DNA from: Terramyces sp. JEL0728
Taxonomy: Eukaryota; Chytridiomycota; Chytridiomycetes; Rhizophydiales; Terramycetaceae
DNA length: 36,271 bases
NCBI GenBank assembly: GCA_027603945.1
Contig: JADIIU010000127.1
Location: 1-36,271 of the forward strand
Reading direction: 5' to 3'
Positions 1 through 10,322 of the stretch are shown here, piece after piece. The translations under genes and the position numbers were made by a program. Position 1 is the stretch's first letter. Each line of letters starts with the position of its first letter. The notes under the pieces are model-generated. The model ran no database searches and had not been told where the DNA came from. It saw only the letters and a list, made by a program, of their open reading frames with translations.

Positions 1-1176
1 GGATGTTAATAATGGCATAGTCGCACCTCTTTCGCCGTTACTATCAAGTGATACCTTTCCTGTTGTTGTTTCGTGGTCAGGGAAATTGAAACTCTGCGGA
101 ACTTGCATCTGGCTATTCAATTCTCCTATAATTAGATCCTACGCACCATTGACAAGTTTCGTAATGTTATTTCCGTTTGCTTTGACAAGCGCATCAAAGC
201 CAAGAACCATTAAATCCACACAGCTGCTGTGGAAATAGCCAAAAGGACCGCTACTGTTGGTGGATGAGACATTTGCACCTGGATTGCCAACATTTAATCT
301 GTTTGCCTTCCAATAATCATCAAATGTGTCAGCAACTGAACCATCTGCTCGTTCAAGAGGAAACAAGTATGACGTCCCCACCACAGACTGAATAGGCACC
401 ATTTGCTGAAGGGCATCTGAACCAATCCAAAAGTACCCAGGACCGTAGCAACCAACGATTGTTGCTTGTTGCACAATCATTTCGTATTCCGAAGTAAATC
501 CAAAATACACGATAATTTTCGCCTCGGCAGATATGATTTGCTGGGCAATTTGGTTAGCAGCGTTAACATCTACGTTGGTTTCAACTAGTTGTCGGGATAA
601 TACGGTAATGTTATATTGTGACGCGTAGTTAAGGAATGAAGAAATAGCACCGTTTCCATAATCTTCATCCGTGTTGATGGTAGCGATTTTTAACCATCCG
701 TTTGCTGCCAGATACTGAGCCATTGTCAAAGTAGCAGCATTATCGTTTGGGATAGTTCGGAAAAAGTTGGGGTAGAGAGCCTTGTTTCCCAAAGATGGGT
801 TAGTTGAAGATCCACAGCACATTGGAATCTTGTAGTTTTGCAGAATTAGCGAGCTGACTATTGACATTGACGAGTAACCGGAACCAAACACAAAAAGCTG
901 ATTATTGAGAGCCATATCCAAAGCTTGAGGAACCAACTGTGCTTTGCTACCTTGGTTATTCAACAAAGTAGGCACAATTTTGGCATTCGGGTGTATAAGA
1001 GAGCTGTTTTGATTCATTTGATTAATGCGGAGGAAAACACCTTCAATTTCATCTGACAGATCGTTTGTCCCGCCAATATAAAACATTAATATTCCTACAT
1101 TGATAGGTATGGTGCCGTTTGGAGAGAGGGACTTACATACGCCTAACAGTACTGAAAGCAGCGCGAGCAGTTGCAT
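1..1176 (-). CDS. Class C (GABA-B-like) receptor A, N-terminal ligand-binding part, partial at left edge
   Basis: Starts at the ATG at 1176 with a hydrophobic signal peptide (MQLLALLSVLLGVCKS). It continues as a periplasmic-binding-protein type 1 (ANF-receptor) lobe pair of about 345 residues, with typical stretches such as FVFGSGYSS, FFRTIPND and INTDEDYGNGA. A 21-nt intron at 126-146 (ends CTAATTATAG) joins LVNG to ELNSQ. The next exon runs to LDSNGERG, the usual end of the binding domain, and leaves the window before any membrane segment. Near position 24 the frame breaks by one base compared with the paralogue at the right edge (see findings). By family analogy it would sense an extracellular amino-acid-like ligand at the plasma membrane; the ligand is unknown. 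A GATAAA box at 1213-1218 is a weak TATA candidate. The 159-bp spacer to the amylase stop must hold both that gene's 3' end and this promoter. Confidence 0.85.
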
Positions 1177-1335
1177 AGTAAAATGTTAGGTGATGTCACA
1201 TCGACCTTCGTGTTTATCCCTCAGAGAAAATTCTTCCATTGTTGGCTTCAAAGTTGGAATAAGTGGAATAATTTCAATCATTCTTTCAAATGAAACGACA
1301 AGACGTGGATTGTAACCAGGAAACAATCGTTTATT

Positions 1336-3753
1336 CTAAGTGCAGGATGAAGGAATTCCCAGGTCTGAGCTTGCAGGTAGTCCTACCCAGCTACGCATTG
1401 CGTTGATAATTTGTCGGTCTCTATGGACTCTAGTGTACATGAATGGGATCCAACCGCCTCCGTTATCAAAACAACTATAACCGCAGGCATTTGAATCATG
1501 TGCAGCGACATTTGGGCATGATTTGCATCCAGTTTGGTTACCTTTATAAAGAGCACAGTCAGATAATCCATCCAAGAATCCATTTTCATTGTTTGGACCA
1601 TACGAGAATGAAGACAAGACGACTTTAATTGCCCAATCATTGTCTCTTCTGTTGAAAAGCAACAGCTCAAAGTTGCGATGGGACTGCAGATTCTTATCTT
1701 TGATCAACACAGAGCCGTATGATTGCATATCGCGACTGGACGACCCAGCATTTTGTTGATCGTGATCATCATTTTGGCTACAATTAGGTACGACTTACAT
1801 TACAAATCTTGATGGAGGCAAGATCCAGTTTCCACAAATTGGCATCTCTTTTGGGTAATCTGAGCTCCAAATTTTGATTTGACTGATTTCGGCAGCGGTA
1901 AAGCCATTGGCGGCCAAGGAGTTGTCAAATCCTTGATAAAAGTTGATAGAACTAGTCCCGTCGCAAGCTAGGATATCCTTTTCACCCCCAAGAATAACTT
2001 CCAACCAAGTTAGGAAATCAGCTGGAAGAGCACCACCAAGGTTTCTCTTAACTTTGGCCAATATCTTTGCAATAGAAGCAGGAAGAATTTGTTTGGCAGC
2101 GTCGAATCTGAAACCAGAAAACCCAATGCTGATATAGTCGGTCATTAAATCTGCAATTCTTTCTTGCACTCTATCGTGCCCAGTGTTCAAATCAAGTAAC
2201 CCAGACAACCACCCAGCATCAAGTTGAATAGGATCAGTCCACGAGCCCAAAGTTCGTTCACAGTGAAAATCGGATGGAAAGTATGGAACTGAGGGGAATT
2301 CATTCCCAGGGTACTGTCCATTTTGATTTGCCATATATGTGCCCCATTGTGTAAAGAATGGACTATTATCAGTACCGGATTTCGGACCCCAAGTAGCACA
2401 GCTGTTACCGCCTCCAGGATTTCTGTGATTTTGGATATCATTGCCACCACCAGACATGTGATTAACCACAGCGCTATTGTTAACAATCAATTACTCTGCG
2501 TAGACTCGGACGCCTAGTGATCTGCAAGTTTGAATCATTTTGCGAAGCTCAGCTCTGGTGCCAAATCTTGAGTGAAGACGGTAGGAAACAGGTTGGTAAA
2601 TGAAATACCAAATGTTGAATACATTGTTATCTTGCAGCCAGCTATCAGAAGTTACATGCTCGTTTGGTGGATGAATTTTGACACCCAAGTAGCCTGCTTT
2701 GGCCAACATTGGACACTCTGCTTCAACTTCTGTCCATTTCCAGCCAAACAGATCTACAATAGCACCAAATTGGCCGTTCTTGAATTGAGAGATGTTTGGA
2801 ATTGCGACATTGCTCCACACCAAATCAACTGGATCCAATACAAGCTGCGCGCCATTTGGATCGATTACTTGGATATTGACAGCAGAGGTTTGAGTAGTAG
2901 TGTATGGCTGGGAACTGGAAGTAGAAAAGGTTTTTCCTCCGTCAAACGAATATTGAAGTGGCAGATTCATCTTGGAGTTGGCAAGAACACTGACAGTAGC
3001 AGATTGCATTCCAGAATTGTATACGACGTGAGCATGGCCAGTTAGGACACTGTAGTCTTGGTAGGTTGGTTTGTAATTTGAACTATTTCTGTTTGGGGTC
3101 TGCCATGCACGAACATCTTGGGATGGATCAATCTCAATATTGTTGCCGACACAGCTATCATGTCCATTGAAGTTGTTGCAGCCAGTCAAAACAGGGACGA
3201 CAGTATTAGATGGTACAGTGCCGGCTGTTTGTGTTGCAGGAGAAAGTGTAGTTTGGACATTGGCAGTAGTTGGGGCTGCGGTTGCAGAGGCGATTGGAAC
3301 AGTTGCTACGTCTGTAGTTGAAGTATTGGCAGCAACGATGGTACTCGTAACTGCTGGGATGCTGCTTTGAGAGCATTTGTAACACCTATCTAAAAAGTAA
3401 ATTACCATGGAACGTTGCTTGGGTTTGGACTAATTGGATCCCAGCAGCAACCATTGCTAGCACATTGAGTAGAAGTGACTCCAGTGTAGCCACAATCGAC
3501 TTTTGCAGTAGAAGTAGCAGATTGAGATGAGACAGTAGTTGCTACTGCGACAGAAGCTGTGGAAGTTGTGCATACGTAACACCTAAGATTACATAACACC
3601 GTACCATGGATCATTGTTTGGATTTGGGCTGACAGGAACCCAACAACAGCTTTTAGCTACACACTGGCTTTGGGTAATGCCAGTGTATCCGCAATCTACT
3701 TTAGATGAAGCTCCCAGTGACGCTGAGATTAGAAGGTGGGCGATTAGATTCAT
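1336..3753 (-). CDS. Secreted alpha-amylase (GH13) with two N-terminal trefoil (P-type) domains
   Basis: Five exons (3605-3753, 3406-3582, 2495-3385, 1799-2473, 1336-1777) separated by introns of 22, 20, 21 and 21 nt give a 777-residue protein. Order: signal peptide (MNLIAHLLISASLGAS), trefoil 1 (about 20-55), trefoil 2 (about 80-113), a Ser/Thr/Ala-rich linker, a beta-rich region that may bind carbohydrate, then GH13. The linker suggests O-glycosylation. Catalytic signatures are present: region I DAVVNH (406-411), region II GFRFDAAKQ with nucleophile D530, region III TWLEVILG with acid/base E564, and region IV QNDDHDQQ with D637. Each splice restores a motif: the first two rebuild the PWCY ends of both trefoils, the third DAVVNH and the fourth RFVIQNDDHD. 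It should cleave internal alpha-1,4 bonds of starch or glycogen outside the cell. AATAAA directly follows the stop. A TATA-like box lies at 3780-3787. Confidence 0.9.
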
Positions 3754-3779
3754 TCTATGATAATCTGAAAGAATCTCAC

Positions 3780-3787
3780 TTTAAATA
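3780..3787 (-). promoter_or_regulatory. TATA-like box of the trefoil-amylase gene
   Basis: TATTTAAA on the minus strand, 26 nt upstream of the ATG at 3753. This position implies a 5' UTR near zero or only a few bases. The same arrangement recurs upstream of several other genes here. Confidence 0.5.
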
Positions 3788-4842
3788 CCACTGTTATTCA
3801 CTGCGTACTTGACCGTCATATCTGATGGGCGACATCATATGACCATACCGCAATCAATCAAGGGACATGGATTTACGTTGTTTCCATTTGAGTGTCGTTA
3901 ATTGAACACCAGCAATCCATTCGCGATGTATATCTCTTTAGATACGCCTAATTTTAATGCAGTATGAAGCATAGTAGCCCTTGTATACGATTCCATAGTT
4001 TTCCTTTTGTCACCTGCTATCATACCGGAAGAAGGACATCACATGTTGGGAAACTCATTCATCATGAGACCACATATTGCGGGCCAAAAACGGTGCTCAG
4101 AATGGTAAAAACTATCAAGGGAACTGTTCTACTGTTTTAATTGTCTCTCGGCTATAGGTACGGAAAAGGGTTGACGATAAGGCTGTTTACGAATGTCACT
4201 TGCGCGAATACCTTACAAACACTTCCAAGACCTGTGTCAGATGTAATTACAAGATCAATGCTTACCTGTTTTCCGGGGTTTCAAATGGTGTATTGCGATG
4301 TGCCCTCCGAATTGACAAAGAGCTGTACGAGAGAAAGTAGAGTTGCATAGCGATTAATGGAATGACAGAAGCATAGTTGAACTTATTGTAAGACAGACCC
4401 AAAGATTTTTGCAGAAAGTTCAACCATTGAAGAGTACTGGCCAATCTTTCAAAGGTTCCTAGTTCTATTTATGCAATTGGCTGGGAATTGAAATTTAAAT
4501 CTCGATATTGAATTATCCCAGGCATTTATTGATTTTTGATGACAGAATCGCTAAATTTCAATCCCTATCTCACATTTAATTTGATCCATAACCCAATTAT
4601 TTAATTTGATGAAGCAGTGAGATTTGTAAGTTTGTTTCGACAATACTATTGCCTTCAACCGATTGTCATTGCGAGCTCTGCTTCTTTATTGAAGCACTGG
4701 ATCGAAACTACTAATTGACAGAGGACAATACACCTGGGATCAATAGGAGCTGTCTAGACCAACCTCAGATGTACAACCACACAGATCTACAAGGAGTAAT
4801 GCTAGATTTGAAGCAACCGCATTTGAGAATTAAAAAAATATA
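3788..4842. other. Intergenic region, no gene recognised
   Basis: About 1.05 kb between the amylase promoter and the 3' end of the bZIP gene. Open frames on either strand are short (about 70 codons or less), have no family motif and cannot be extended with the 19-22-nt introns seen elsewhere. No tRNA A/B boxes were found. It presumably carries the upstream control region of the amylase. Confidence 0.5.
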
Positions 4843-5328
4843 TTATTTGGACAAGAATTGGTTTTGAAGTGCCATTGCTACAGCAGCATTGATTTGGTCT
4901 TGTATCTGTTGGGTAGTAACTGGTATAGCTGCATTTTGAGCCTAGAATTAACAATGGATTACTGCTTGCTGCTTTTCATTGACCAACTGTCTCAGCCACT
5001 TAATTTCCATATCTTGTTCCTTGATTTTTTCCTCCAGCTTGGTGACTTTATCCTGTAATTCTTTAGCTTCTTTTTGAATAGCTTGTTCTCTGGCCTTTTT
5101 CTTTGCTCTGAATCTGGCAGAAGCTTCAGTGTTTCTTCGGCGCTTATCGTCTTCGTCGTCTGCTTCTGAAATTGGTGTGCGTTTCTTTTCGTCCTTCTTT
5201 TGTGCTTCTAGTTCTTCTGCTTTGGATGAAAATTCTGTTGCTAGCCAGAAATCAAGGTCACTTGGTCGTTGCTGATTCCAGCTATCGATTGATAGCAGGT
5301 TTTCAATAGAATCATTTTGCGAGTTCAT
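4843..5328 (-). CDS. bZIP transcription factor (GCN4/CYS-3-like basic region)
   Basis: Two exons (4963-5328 and 4843-4941) around a 21-nt intron (ends TTAATTCTAG) give 154 residues. The basic region NTEASARFRAKKK (about 66-78) has the N-x2-[AS]2-x2-F/C-R signature and is followed by a leucine-zipper-like coiled coil (KLEEKIKEQDMEIKWLRQLV). The tail is Gln/Ala-rich. Upstream is an acidic and Ser-rich segment with DLDFWLATEF that may be an activation motif. NTEASARFRAKKK is the form found in fungal regulators of sulphur and amino-acid metabolism, so a nuclear DNA-binding role is likely; the target pathway is inferred only. I start at MNSQNDS because it has A at -3. An in-frame ATG at 5469 would add 47 basic residues and is the alternative. 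Confidence 0.85.
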
Positions 5329-5469
5329 TTTAACTGGTGGTGAAGTTTTGCGTTTTTTTAAAGAAAAATTACGCCGTTTGATAAGAGTGTGGCTTGGGTT
5401 TTTCCGGTGTGGGATCTTAATGCCAGTTCCAATCACGTTCTCTGAGATTATTAACGAGTTATTATGCAT

Positions 5470-7188
5470 TTAAAGCGGCTATGGTACACATTTACTATAT
5501 TGCAATTATCCTTGTGGATATCCTCGCAAAAGAGCTGCGATTGGTTGGTTACTGCAATGATTTGATGACCCGATCCACAAGTGGAAAACGGAAATCGATT
5601 CCTGTGACGAGTAAATGGTGATTGAAAGCGTTTGTGTCGACAATCTAGATTTATCGATCCACTTAATGCGACTATTCCGTTACAAGTAGCTGAATAAAAC
5701 CTTGGCGGTGAGAATCTGACGTTAGTGTATTTTTATAATGATTGTGGCAGCGATTTCTTAGCACGACTAGTTTCGTCCGCGAATAGTGTCATTCAACGCG
5801 CAGTGATTTACGATAGGAGAGAATGGCATTCTGATTTACATTTAGTATCTCACCAACTTCAAAGCTAGCTGTAGCTTCACATGCCAAATTCGTAGTATGA
5901 CATTTCTACGACTCACTGATTTTTTGAGTGATATTCACCATGATGGCGACATATGCTCAAAGCTGCAATGTATGGCAAAGAAAACAGTAAAATGAGAAAT
6001 ATTATAAAGAGTTTTCTGAGATTGTGTTTTGATTGTGCATCTATAATTACGACTATATTTTCTCATTAAGTGGGACTGGAGCGTAGTTGATTGGAATAGA
6101 CTGGTCTGAATTGCTGCCAGCTCCTACAGAATACACCAGGACAAAAAATTAGATCAAATATACTACTCTTTCTTCAATCCTGCTTCAACAAGAACATCAA
6201 ATACTCAATTGTGAATAGGAAATACAGCTATCTTCACCCTTCCTCCTAAAAATACAGATAAAAAGTATAGTAATACTAGCACACTTTTTAACTTTATTTT
6301 GGGACTGTATTGGATGATTTTCAGATTATAGTTTGGAGTAGAACGTGGAACAATTACAGGAGAAATGCCAAAATTATTCAATTTTGAACAGCGAGAGATT
6401 ACTTTGGCTGCTTGCAATATTAAATTCTCTAAATATAATACTTTTGAGCATGAAATCGCAATCAAATGATAAATGAAACAAGTCTTTACAGAACTGTTAA
6501 ATGTTGTGTATAGAATACAAACACTTTGGTACTGCTAAAGTATTCAATTGCTTGCTATAATTCCTTCCTTCAGTGGTACTCTTCACCACCCATCATCGAG
6601 GCATCATGGAATAAGAAACTCTCAGAATAGGACCTGCAATACCCAAGCGAAGGTAAAAAATTGCATCAAGTGTCAATTTTGGGCAGATTACGGTTTGATG
6701 AACTCAAAGGCTTGCCTTTGTGTAGCAATCTGAAATCCCGGAAAGCGGCAGGTGCAGATTCGATGTAGCTTGACAGGTAGGCCGAAATACGGCACACTAG
6801 TTAGACCAGCAACAGGACTGCAGTTTGCACCAGTAAAAAGTACTTTTGATATCGAATTCAAGACAAGTCGCTTCCATTCAACCATACCACTTCCTTTTCC
6901 AGCCAGTCAAAGGCGACCCCCGTTGTTTTGACAAATGGTCTGAAAATGGTAAACCAATGTTGTACAAAAATTAGAAATCCATAAATACAACACTAATCAT
7001 ATATTTTGGCTACTGGGCAATATAATGGAATATTACTGGGCTTTGCTCAAATTTATACCAATTATTCAAGGAAAGGTAACAAGAAAATAGCTGCTAGTTT
7101 AACGTTACACAAGGAAATGTTTGGGTAGCACAAAACGTTGTACAGGAGGGGTAGGGAAAAGCACTTTGGGACACAAAAATCTCTCTCA
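5470..7188. other. Long intergenic region between divergent bZIP and Cys-rich genes
   Basis: About 1.7 kb, the longest gap in an otherwise dense window. It contains AT-rich stretches and a few unrecognised frames on the minus strand: 6205-6465 (86 codons, ATG, no family) and 6688-6885 (65 codons, ATG, four Cys, no family). Neither shows a recognisable fold, a TATA box or a matching ultra-short intron. I see no tRNA, repeat array or transposon. It is the shared promoter region for the flanking divergent genes and may hold a non-coding transcript that I cannot support. Confidence 0.4.
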
Positions 7189-8332
7189 ATGATTGAAACT
7201 CAGCGGGAGATGACGGGGTTGCTGATGACCTTGCTCGATCCCTACCTGGAGTACATTCTGAATACAGTCGGGGAAGTGATTAAAAGCATACCAGATAAAC
7301 CGTATCTGAAAACAAGTTTAAAATGCAAAAGCTGCTTTGCAAAAGAAATAGAATGCTCACACAGGTACACCCATATCCTGTCAATCATCAACCCAAAGAC
7401 AATCAACAACCATGTGATTCAGAAACCAGTCAAGAACCAGTACTATGTACAAAGCAAGTACTTTTACGATCAAATGTTCAAACTGATTGAACAGAAATAC
7501 CACGAGTACTCGAAAACAAACAAGAACCAAGTCAAGTTGGGCAACATACAAAAGCAATTTTTACGTAAATGTCCACCTTTTTGTTATTATTGCCAATATT
7601 GTAAAGAAACGGAGCGGGGATATCAGAAACCAAAGCACAAGCAAACATGTATGCTGTACGTTCCAATTAGGGTTTTGGCAGAGCTGGAATGGACCGATTA
7701 CCAATCAGCCGGAGATAAATTCACCGTTTATCAAAGAGAAAAGTATTTTGAAATCAGCGGCGATTATAAAAAGAGATATCCAACGATGAATCTATCAATG
7801 GTACAATAAACTTACGTAGGCGAACCGCGTATTGAACGAACTCATCGTAAAAGAAACTAGATTTGACCCAAAACTGAACGAGCTTAATATCCTGTTTGAG
7901 CCAGGCAGTGCTCTAGAGTTTAAATTTGGGATCAAGACCAAAAATTGGGTATTTGAAAAACAGAAATTGATGGTGAAGGAGGATATGAAATTGTACGATG
8001 TAAAGAATAGGCTAGGTAGCTGTATAGGTACTTTTGTAAATGGTGCCTTGGAGACACAGGGGTTGGAAGTTACTAGTCCGCTGACACCTACCAGCGTCCA
8101 AGAATTTGACAGCCCTATGCCTGTAAAACAAGAGATATCCAAAAGTAGTGATTCTATTAGCATTGCATCTGAAGTGGATCCAAATTCAGTGGAAATGGCT
8201 GTGGAGGAAACTGGTGAAATACTACCGTCAAAGAGAAGGTTCAAGAGAATCAAAATCGAATACCTGCTCAACCACGACGAAGATGCAAACCTACTCTTGA
8301 ATTTTGCAGAAACAACCAACTCGAGTTACTAA
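7189..8332 (+). CDS. Unrecognised protein with Cys/His cluster and SUMO-consensus lysine
   Basis: Exons 7189-7800 and 7820-8332 flank a 19-nt intron (ends CTTACGTAG) and give 374 residues. The frame opens further upstream but without an ATG, so MIETQREM is taken as the start. A first half has paired cysteines (CKSC near 43-46, then CSH) and a second cluster CPPFCYYCQYC followed by H and C, which could bind zinc. The second half is charged and ends in a low-complexity Ser/Glu segment containing VKQE, which fits the SUMO-acceptor pattern psi-K-x-E, and a basic stretch SKRRFKRIKIE that could be a nuclear localisation signal. I do not recognise a family. The stop lies 30 nt from the stop of the convergent SH3-PX-PB1 gene. 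Confidence 0.75.
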
Positions 8333-8361
8333 ATGCACAAAAAGTAAATATAATCAATATT

Positions 8362-8367
8362 TTTATT
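8362..8367 (-). terminator. Polyadenylation signal overlapping the stop codon of the SH3-PX-PB1 gene
   Basis: AATAAA on the minus strand contains the TAA stop codon (8363-8365). Cleavage 10-30 nt downstream would fall inside or beside the last codons of the convergent plus-strand gene ending at 8332. Confidence 0.65.
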
Positions 8368-9877
8368 TGACATAGAATTTCAATTTCTTGAGTGACAAGA
8401 GTAGGGCAAGATCATCATCACCGCAAAGCGGAATCATATTATTGACTTCATCGTAGTAGTACAAGGATTCAAATGAGAATCCTAGACGATTTTCGCTTTC
8501 AATAATCAAATCTTCAAAAGTGAATCCTTTTGGTTCTTTCCATGCAATGATTTCTTGTCCGAGGACAAGTTTGATTGTGATCGAAGTGTCGTGTTGGTAA
8601 TCTTCTAGTAGATCCATAAGGGTATCGGCTACATCGATTGGATCAATTGCAGATGAATTTAAATCACCTGCACGGACTAAAAAGAATTTAGATACATGTT
8701 CGGAATCTAGCACATGTTCTGGAATAATCACGAGTTCAGATAAATAACGGTGTAAATCAAATCTGCATTGTTGGGCTTGCTGAGGAGTCATTTGTCCTTG
8801 TGGTGGTGCCAAGAATGGAATTGATCTTGGTTCTCCTCCTCTGCCTGCTTCGACTGGGAAACGAGTGATTAATGTAACTTGCAGTGCCCAGAAATCATCA
8901 TAGTTTCTCTTTAAAATGTTTAGACTGTCATCAGAGTACTTGACATGGACAGTAAAGACCCACTTCTTGTCAACCCCCTGTTCGCAGTATTGCACAGTTG
9001 CGGATTCGACATATGGATTGTAATTGTCTTGCTGGTAGCTGTTTTTAGATGGCTCCTTGAATCCCTTGGCATCTCCATAAGGACCTTTTGGCTCTGCAAA
9101 TGGACTCTTCTTTTCACTGTAAGGGCTTTTTTCAAAAGAATTCTTTTGGTCGTAATTGTTCTTTGCTTCGGTCCAAGGAACTTCAGAGTATCTATCACTA
9201 TATTTGTCGTATTTGGCGTTACCGTTCTTTTCGTAGTCGGCTTGCTCTTTTTCATAGTAATCAAATTCATCTTGGTAGCGAGAGTCAGTTTGAGTTTGAT
9301 ATCTAGAGTCTTTTCTGTAACGTTCATCTTCATATTTAGAGTCGTAACGGCCCTCGTCAGGATAGCTATCGTAGTTTTCCTCATATCTTGGTTCTTCGTA
9401 GCTAGGCTCTTCCGGATAATCTTGGTACCTATCGTTTTCATAATTTCCGTTTTGCTGCTGGTATTGTTCTTCAGCAGCATTTCTATTAACATTTTGAAAG
9501 TGAGACATTGGCACAAGCCCACGCAGCTTCAAAATAGGATTCGTAACTTCATAAACTTCCAATTCTGGTCTTTCTTGGATCACCTAATAATTAATGATGA
9601 TTACATAGAAAAAGTCTCCCTTTTGAAACGATAATTCACCAGTTTTAGTTGCTTGGAAGGCTTTGGACGCCTTTATGATCTTTTTTGGAGGTAAATTAAA
9701 GATTTGTTTGGGATTGGAAGAACCTCTTGGCTGAATTTCAATTGGTGGCCTTCTCCTGCTTTTGCTTTTCCTTGGTGGATTTGACGGTTGAGAATCCGCC
9801 TGGTAATATTCGTTTCTTTCTTGTCTATAATCGTTGTCCCTTGGATTTACTGGCACCACAGAGTAGTATGGATTCAT
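8363..9877 (-). CDS. Bem1/Scd2-like polarity scaffold: SH3 - Tyr-rich linker - PX - PB1
   Basis: Exons 9605-9877 and 8363-9583 with a 21-nt intron (ends TTAATTATTAG) encode 497 residues. An SH3 domain (about 66-121) is split by the intron and ends in RGLVPMSHF, as in Bem1 SH3 domains. Residues about 137-225 form an acidic, Tyr-rich repeat-like linker (many YEE, RYE, RYQ units). The PX domain (about 283-397) has the phosphoinositide-binding R in LKRNYDDF and the Bem1-type FPVEAGRGGEPRSIPF. A C-terminal PB1 (about 424-497) has an acidic OPCA motif (YYDEVNN, CGDDDL). Bem1 links Cdc42, its exchange factor and PAK at membrane polarity sites, and this protein plausibly does the same, although it has one SH3 where Bem1 has two. 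I start at MNPYYSV (A at -3); an ATG at 10012 is the alternative. Confidence 0.87.
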
Positions 9878-10322
9878 TGTAAATGGTCGAAAAAATTCAG
9901 GTACCGTTTGAAAAGTGCCTCTCGAAAGTGAAACAATACTTAAGCTGGAGGCACAAAAACTGATTGGAGGAAGCAAATCAGATAGCAATTCCATATCGGC
10001 CCCGCCCCTCATGTTGAATTATGTTTCTTTGATGGAACTCGCTTTGGATTTATCGCTATTTCGCTTTGTGTCAGTTCTGCTTTGCTCTTTTTCAGAGAGG
10101 GGCGTCTTTCCTAAATTGGCGGACTGGAGGGTAAGTGATTGTACCGGCAAACTTTGACGCTGTGGGATTCCGACAAAGCACCGATATTTAATTAAACGAT
10201 CTGTTACGATTCACAAACATAATCGGAGAGTGCTGTCTGACAGCGTGCTGAAATTACTCGCCAAGCGGATCAGAACAAAGCAGGGATAATCGCTGAAGCC
10301 AATCTTTTTAGTGTATGGTTTA
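9878..10322. other. Intergenic region between PX-PB1 genes 1 and 2
   Basis: About 445 bp. It must contain the promoter of the SH3-PX-PB1 gene and the 3' end of the next PX-PB1 gene. AATAAA on the minus strand at 10319-10324 overlaps that gene's stop. No other gene is visible; the plus-strand frame at 9915-10157 has no family features. Confidence 0.5.

Noticed and set aside
1..36. Reading the receptor A frame break as another short intron starting GTGCGAC
   Set aside because: The would-be intron still matches the paralogue's coding sequence (GDYAI-type codons), so a one-base deletion is simpler.
2572..3045. 157-codon plus-strand frame opposite the amylase
   Set aside because: Shadow of the amylase coding strand, where conserved GH13 regions are present.
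6205..6885. Minus-strand frames of 86 and 65 codons in the long intergenic region
   Set aside because: No recognised motif, no supported splice extension and no nearby TATA-like box; not better than chance in AT-rich DNA.
8945..9634. 229-codon plus-strand open frame opposite the SH3-PX-PB1 gene
   Set aside because: It is the antisense shadow of the Tyr/Glu/Asp-rich linker, giving an artificial Val/Ile/Phe-rich string. The opposite strand has clear SH3, PX and PB1 motifs.
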